A stretch of 64,000 bases of DNA from assembly GCA_017871115.1 (NCBI GenBank), contig JAFCIZ010000008.1:1116001-1180000 (forward strand), given 5' to 3'. Within the stretch, counting starts at the first letter, position 1; the number at the start of each line of letters is the position of its first letter. The DNA is from Cunninghamella blakesleeana. Lineage: Eukaryota; Mucoromycota; Mucoromycetes; Mucorales; Cunninghamellaceae. The notes under the pieces were generated by a model that saw only the letters and a list, made by a program, of their open reading frames with translations, was not told the origin of the DNA and ran no database searches. Shown here in pieces: positions 60,401-64,000 of the stretch. The position numbers and the translations under genes were made by a program.

Positions 60401-60642
60401 TATTTATATATAGAGCTATGTTTATTAAAATAAAGCAGAAAAAAAATATTGGGAATGAAGGAGGAAAAGAAAAGCAAAAAGATGAGTTTAATTTTTTTAA
60501 ATAAAAAAAATCCGCTTGCCATCTTTGGTGGCTAAGTTCCATTTTCCCCCCTTCATTTTTTTTAAAAAAAATTACTTTTCCCGCTCTTTGTCTTTCCTTT
60601 ACTCTAAACTTTTTTTTTTTGTTGACATTTTATATAAAAAAT
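60401..60642. other. Short divergent promoter (Efm7 / PPR)
   Basis: A 242-bp spacer between divergent starts. It contains a GC-richer patch (TCCGCTTGCCATCTTTGGTG, about 60510-60530) in otherwise AT-rich DNA. Confidence 0.45.
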
Positions 60643-60774
60643 ATGTATCGTTCTTTATTACGGTTAAATAATACAAAAGCTTGTTTATTAAAACCTTTAA
60701 CACAACAATATATTAGACCAAGTATGTACTATATTTTATCATAGCGATTCAAATATATGACTATAAAAGTATTC

Positions 60775-60809
<35 letters not shown>

Positions 60810-62570
60810 TAATAAAAATGAGATAGATCTAATCCATTCAATATTATCTTTTTTATTTCTTATTATTATTACTTAAACAAGTAACTAGATATTCTTCTAC
60901 AGTTAGTGAAAAAACAAAAACTTCTCAACCTATAAAAGAATTCATTCGTTTAAGTCACCCAACAACACGTGTTACAGCTTATAATGAACGATTAGCTATT
61001 GCTTTACGTAAACGACAACCTTTCAAAGCTTTAGAAGAAGTCCAATCCATTATCAAGGAAATCAAACAAGAAAATATCAAATTTGATTCTCTTACTTATA
61101 ATGCTTTATTAGTTGCTTATACCCGTGCCAAAAAATCAGAGGATGCTCTTTCTACTTTGAAAGATATGATTCAAGAAGGGTACCAACCAACCATCGAAAG
61201 TTTTAACGTTGTATTAGATGTAAGTTGAGCAAAAAAAAAAAAAAAAAATGAAATAAATAAAAAATCTCATTTTTTTTTTCTCAGGCATTTGCTGTACGAG
61301 GAGGGATTCCATCACAAAATGAAATTATAGAATTAATGAAAGAACAAAAAGTACCATCTACAACCATTACCTATGAACACATTATCAAAGGATTAATTAG
61401 AAATGATAAATTAAAACCAGCATTAAAGACTTTGGAAGAAATGAAAAAGGAAAAGTTACAACCTACTTTGATGACTTATGGCATGCTTATTCATTCTTGT
61501 GTATTTGATCAAGAAGCTACTATTGCGTTTGACTTATTAAAAGAAGTAGAAGAAGCTAATTTACCTGTAGAAACCAATCCCCGATTATTGATGGATGTGT
61601 TACGTGTTAGTGCTATCGATGATAAGGTAAGTTTAATATATATAAAAGGAGAAGATGGATAAATGATTTTTATTTATATTTATATTTATCAAATGTGGAC
61701 CATTCATACTAACATTTGTATTCTTACCATTTTATTATAATTAAATAGGTGGAGCAAACACGGTATTGCTGGGAAAAGATAGTAAATGAGCTTGGAATGA
61801 GACCTGATGAAGGAACTTATCTTCAAGTATTACGCATAGCTGGGATGACAGGTGATACAAAGTTAGCAAGTGAAGTAATCCGACAACTCAGTAATAACGG
61901 TTATCCTTACAAAGAACATTATTTTGTGCCTTTAATGGAAGCATTTTTAGTCAAAGATGATATTAAAAATGTATTTAATGTTTTGGACATCATGCGCGCT
62001 TCTGGCATTGAACCCTCCATGAAATCCACCATCTCCATTAGTAATAAGATTAGTAAAACTGTAGAAAGTATTGATAAAGCTTACTATATATTAGAAGATT
62101 TGAAAAAGGAAGGAAAGCCAGTAGATATCACAGCATTTAATATTTTGGTTGCAGCTTGTGGATTAGCTAAAGATATTGGAAGAACCGTGGCTACATATAG
62201 AGAAGCTAAAAATTTAGGAGTGACACCAGATATTGATACATTTAATGCAGTATTAGATGCATGTATTCAAACGGATATGAAAGGAATGGGAAAGGTGGTG
62301 ATTGATGAATTAAAGAAAGCAGGTGTGACACCTAATGTAGATACTTTTACCAAAATGATTACTTTATCTTGTCAGCAAGCCGATTATGAAGATGCTTTTG
62401 TTTATTTAGAAGAAATGAAATCTTATGGTGTCATTCCTCCTGAATATTGTTATGTGGTCATTGCAAGAAAATTGGCCAAAGAAAGAGATCCTCGATTCCA
62501 TATTGCTCTGGAAGAAATGGAAACTTATGGTTACTCAAGATCCACCTATTTGAAATCTTTATGGCAATAA
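60643..62570 (+). CDS. Mitochondrial pentatricopeptide repeat (PPR) protein
   Basis: Four exons, 60643-60721, 60882-61219, 61285-61626 and 61749-62570, give 526 aa. PPR proteins bind specific organellar RNAs for processing, stability or translation. The N-terminus (MYRSLLRLNNTKACLLKPLT) is a mitochondrial presequence. About nine 35-residue PPR-like repeats follow, for example FDSLTYNALLVAYTRAKKSE, TITYEHIIKGLIRNDKLKPA, DITAFNILVAACGLAKDIGR, DIDTFNAVLDACIQTDMKGM and NVDTFTKMITLSCQQADYED, with the helix-turn-helix spacing of the family. No extra domain (no SMR or DYW) was seen. The RNA target cannot be told. Confidence 0.9.
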
Positions 62571-62596
62571 TAATTTTTGACAGTTCAAGGATTTAC

Positions 62597-62628
<32 letters not shown>

Positions 62629-63570
62629 AATAGATATGTATACAAAGACAATAGCAATAATAATAATAAATAATAATTGGTATAGAGTTATATATAAAGT
62701 AATCGTCATAATAATAGTAATAATAATAATCAAGTAAAAGTAAAAGAAAACCTTTTAGTTTCCCCAAAATACTGCCTCTTCCTTTTTTTTTTTTTTTTTT
62801 TTTTTACCCCTCTTCCTTCTTCCCTTAGATTCACAGTTTTTTTATATTGTATTTTTTTTTTAACATTGTTGTATAAATGATATTATTTTTAGACTTCAAT
62901 TTTTCTTATTCTTTATTTTGAACATAAAATATCAAAAGTAGGTATATGTAATTTTATTTTACTTTTAAATTATTATCTTGTTTTATAATAGTTTAGATAA
63001 TAGTGATGATTTTAATAAAACTATTTTTTATATGATGATTTTCATTACTACTTCCCGAGAAATAATGTTAATTTCTTCAGACCAAATGGGTTCAAAACCT
63101 CCTAAACTTATTATTATAAAGATCTCCCTTTTTTTTTTTAAAAAAAAAAAAAGTAAATCATCATCTACTGTCATATAAACAGTACAAAGAAGCGAGGAGA
63201 AAACTCTATATCAAGAAAGTAAGAAAGTAAAAAGGGGAAGAGTCTATTTTTTTTTCAAACTCAAACACTTTCCTTTTTTATAAAAAGTTCAAACCCAATT
63301 TTGATCTATTTCCTCCTCTTTTTCTTTTTTTTTTTTCAACCCACTTCATTTTTCTTTCCTTCTTTCTTTTTCTTCATTACTTTTTTATTGTTATTCTCCC
63401 TTTATATATTAATACATTTACTTATAAATACATATATATATCAATATATGTATATAGATAAATAATAGTTATACATTGCTTTTTAGTTAGTTTACTTTGA
63501 ATCCTCCTTAGAAATTTACTATCTAAATATATATTATAAATATATATCCCCTTTGACATAAGGATATCTA

Positions 63571-63602
<32 letters not shown>

Positions 63603-63791
63603 ATATCTCTACATACATTATTATCTTTACTATTATATAAATATACAAATATATAAATATATAAATATATTATAAAGTATATTTATTCTTATTTATTCTT
63701 ATCTATACCCCTTCTTTCTTTCTTTCTTTTTTTTCATTTTTTTCATTTTTTTCATTTTATTCATTTCATTCATTTGTATATATAACACAGT
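62571..63791. other. Long upstream region of the right-edge gene
   Basis: About 1.2 kb with T18-type runs and pyrimidine-rich blocks (CTTTCT repeats 63571-63604 and TTTCATT repeats 63725-63770) before the ATG of the last gene. No other gene. A long pyrimidine-rich leader is common before regulators in these fungi. Confidence 0.5.
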
Positions 63792-64000
63792 ATGAACAAA
63801 TTACTACTAGATTCATCTATTGATATATATTCGCAATATAATAATAACAATAGCAATACCAATACTAATAATAACAACATCAGTAATAATACTAATATTA
63901 AAATAGAAGAGTCTAATAATGTTATGTACTCAGGTAATAAAAATAATATATCTTATTATTAATATTAAAAATATCTATTTTTAAAAATAAATAATAATAA
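63792..64000 (+). CDS. Asn-rich protein, partial (first exon)
   Basis: The first exon, 63792-63933 (47 codons plus one base), is followed by a GTAATA donor; the gene runs off the window. It begins MNKLLLDSSIDIYSQYNNNN, then Asn/Ser/Thr-rich sequence. Asn-rich starts behind long leaders are common in fungal transcription factors, but nothing here names a family. Confidence 0.6.

Overview
The window is nuclear DNA of an AT-rich, early-diverging fungus. A Mucoromycota (Mucorales-type) mould fits best. The evidence is short introns (about 50-150 bp) starting GTAAGT/GTATGT or similar in nearly every gene, very AT-rich intergenic DNA, Asn/Gln/Ser homopolymer runs in proteins, and a gene set that mixes ordinary fungal housekeeping genes (Iml1, homoaconitase, Qcr9, Erv46, Efm7) with genes missing from yeasts but kept in basal fungi and animals (an ITPK1-type inositol kinase, an OSR1/SPAK-type kinase, a CEP120-like C2 protein, an Argonaute). 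The species was not identified. All exon coordinates were worked out by hand from splice sites and reading phase.

Layout. 0.7-5.2 kb: Qcr9, a heat-shock-factor-type regulator and an Erd1-like EXS membrane protein, all on +. 5.2-13.4 kb: a gene-poor accessory island. It holds an intronless Nudix hydrolase, about 4 kb of mosaic repeats, a tRNA-Lys, a decayed cysteine-rich ORF and an APH-fold protein without its catalytic residues, the last two between diverged direct repeats. 13.4-34.2 kb: mostly minus-strand genes. These are Iml1/DEPDC5 (GATOR1), a J-domain protein, eEF1B-beta, an Argonaute, a PMCA-type calcium ATPase and an unknown protein ending in an RFxV motif, plus one small basic protein on +. 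34.5-43 kb: PI31 (proteasome regulator), a CofD-family protein, a small secreted six-cysteine protein on minus, and Erv46. 43.8-63 kb: homoaconitase diverging from a G-protein gamma subunit, the CEP120-like protein, the OSR1/SPAK-like kinase, ITPK1, the eEF1A methyltransferase Efm7 and a mitochondrial PPR protein. The right edge cuts an Asn-rich gene after its first exon.

Functional links. Most genes are unrelated neighbours. Iml1 and ITPK1 fit nutrient and phosphate signalling. eEF1B-beta and Efm7 both act on translation elongation factor eEF1A. The most interesting possible link is the OSR1/SPAK-like kinase (51.4-55.4 kb), which has five copies of the RFx[V/I] docking motif that WNK kinases and ion transporters use in animals, and the unknown protein at 33.0-34.2 kb, which ends in the same motif. 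No complete transposon ORF, CRISPR array or rRNA was seen.
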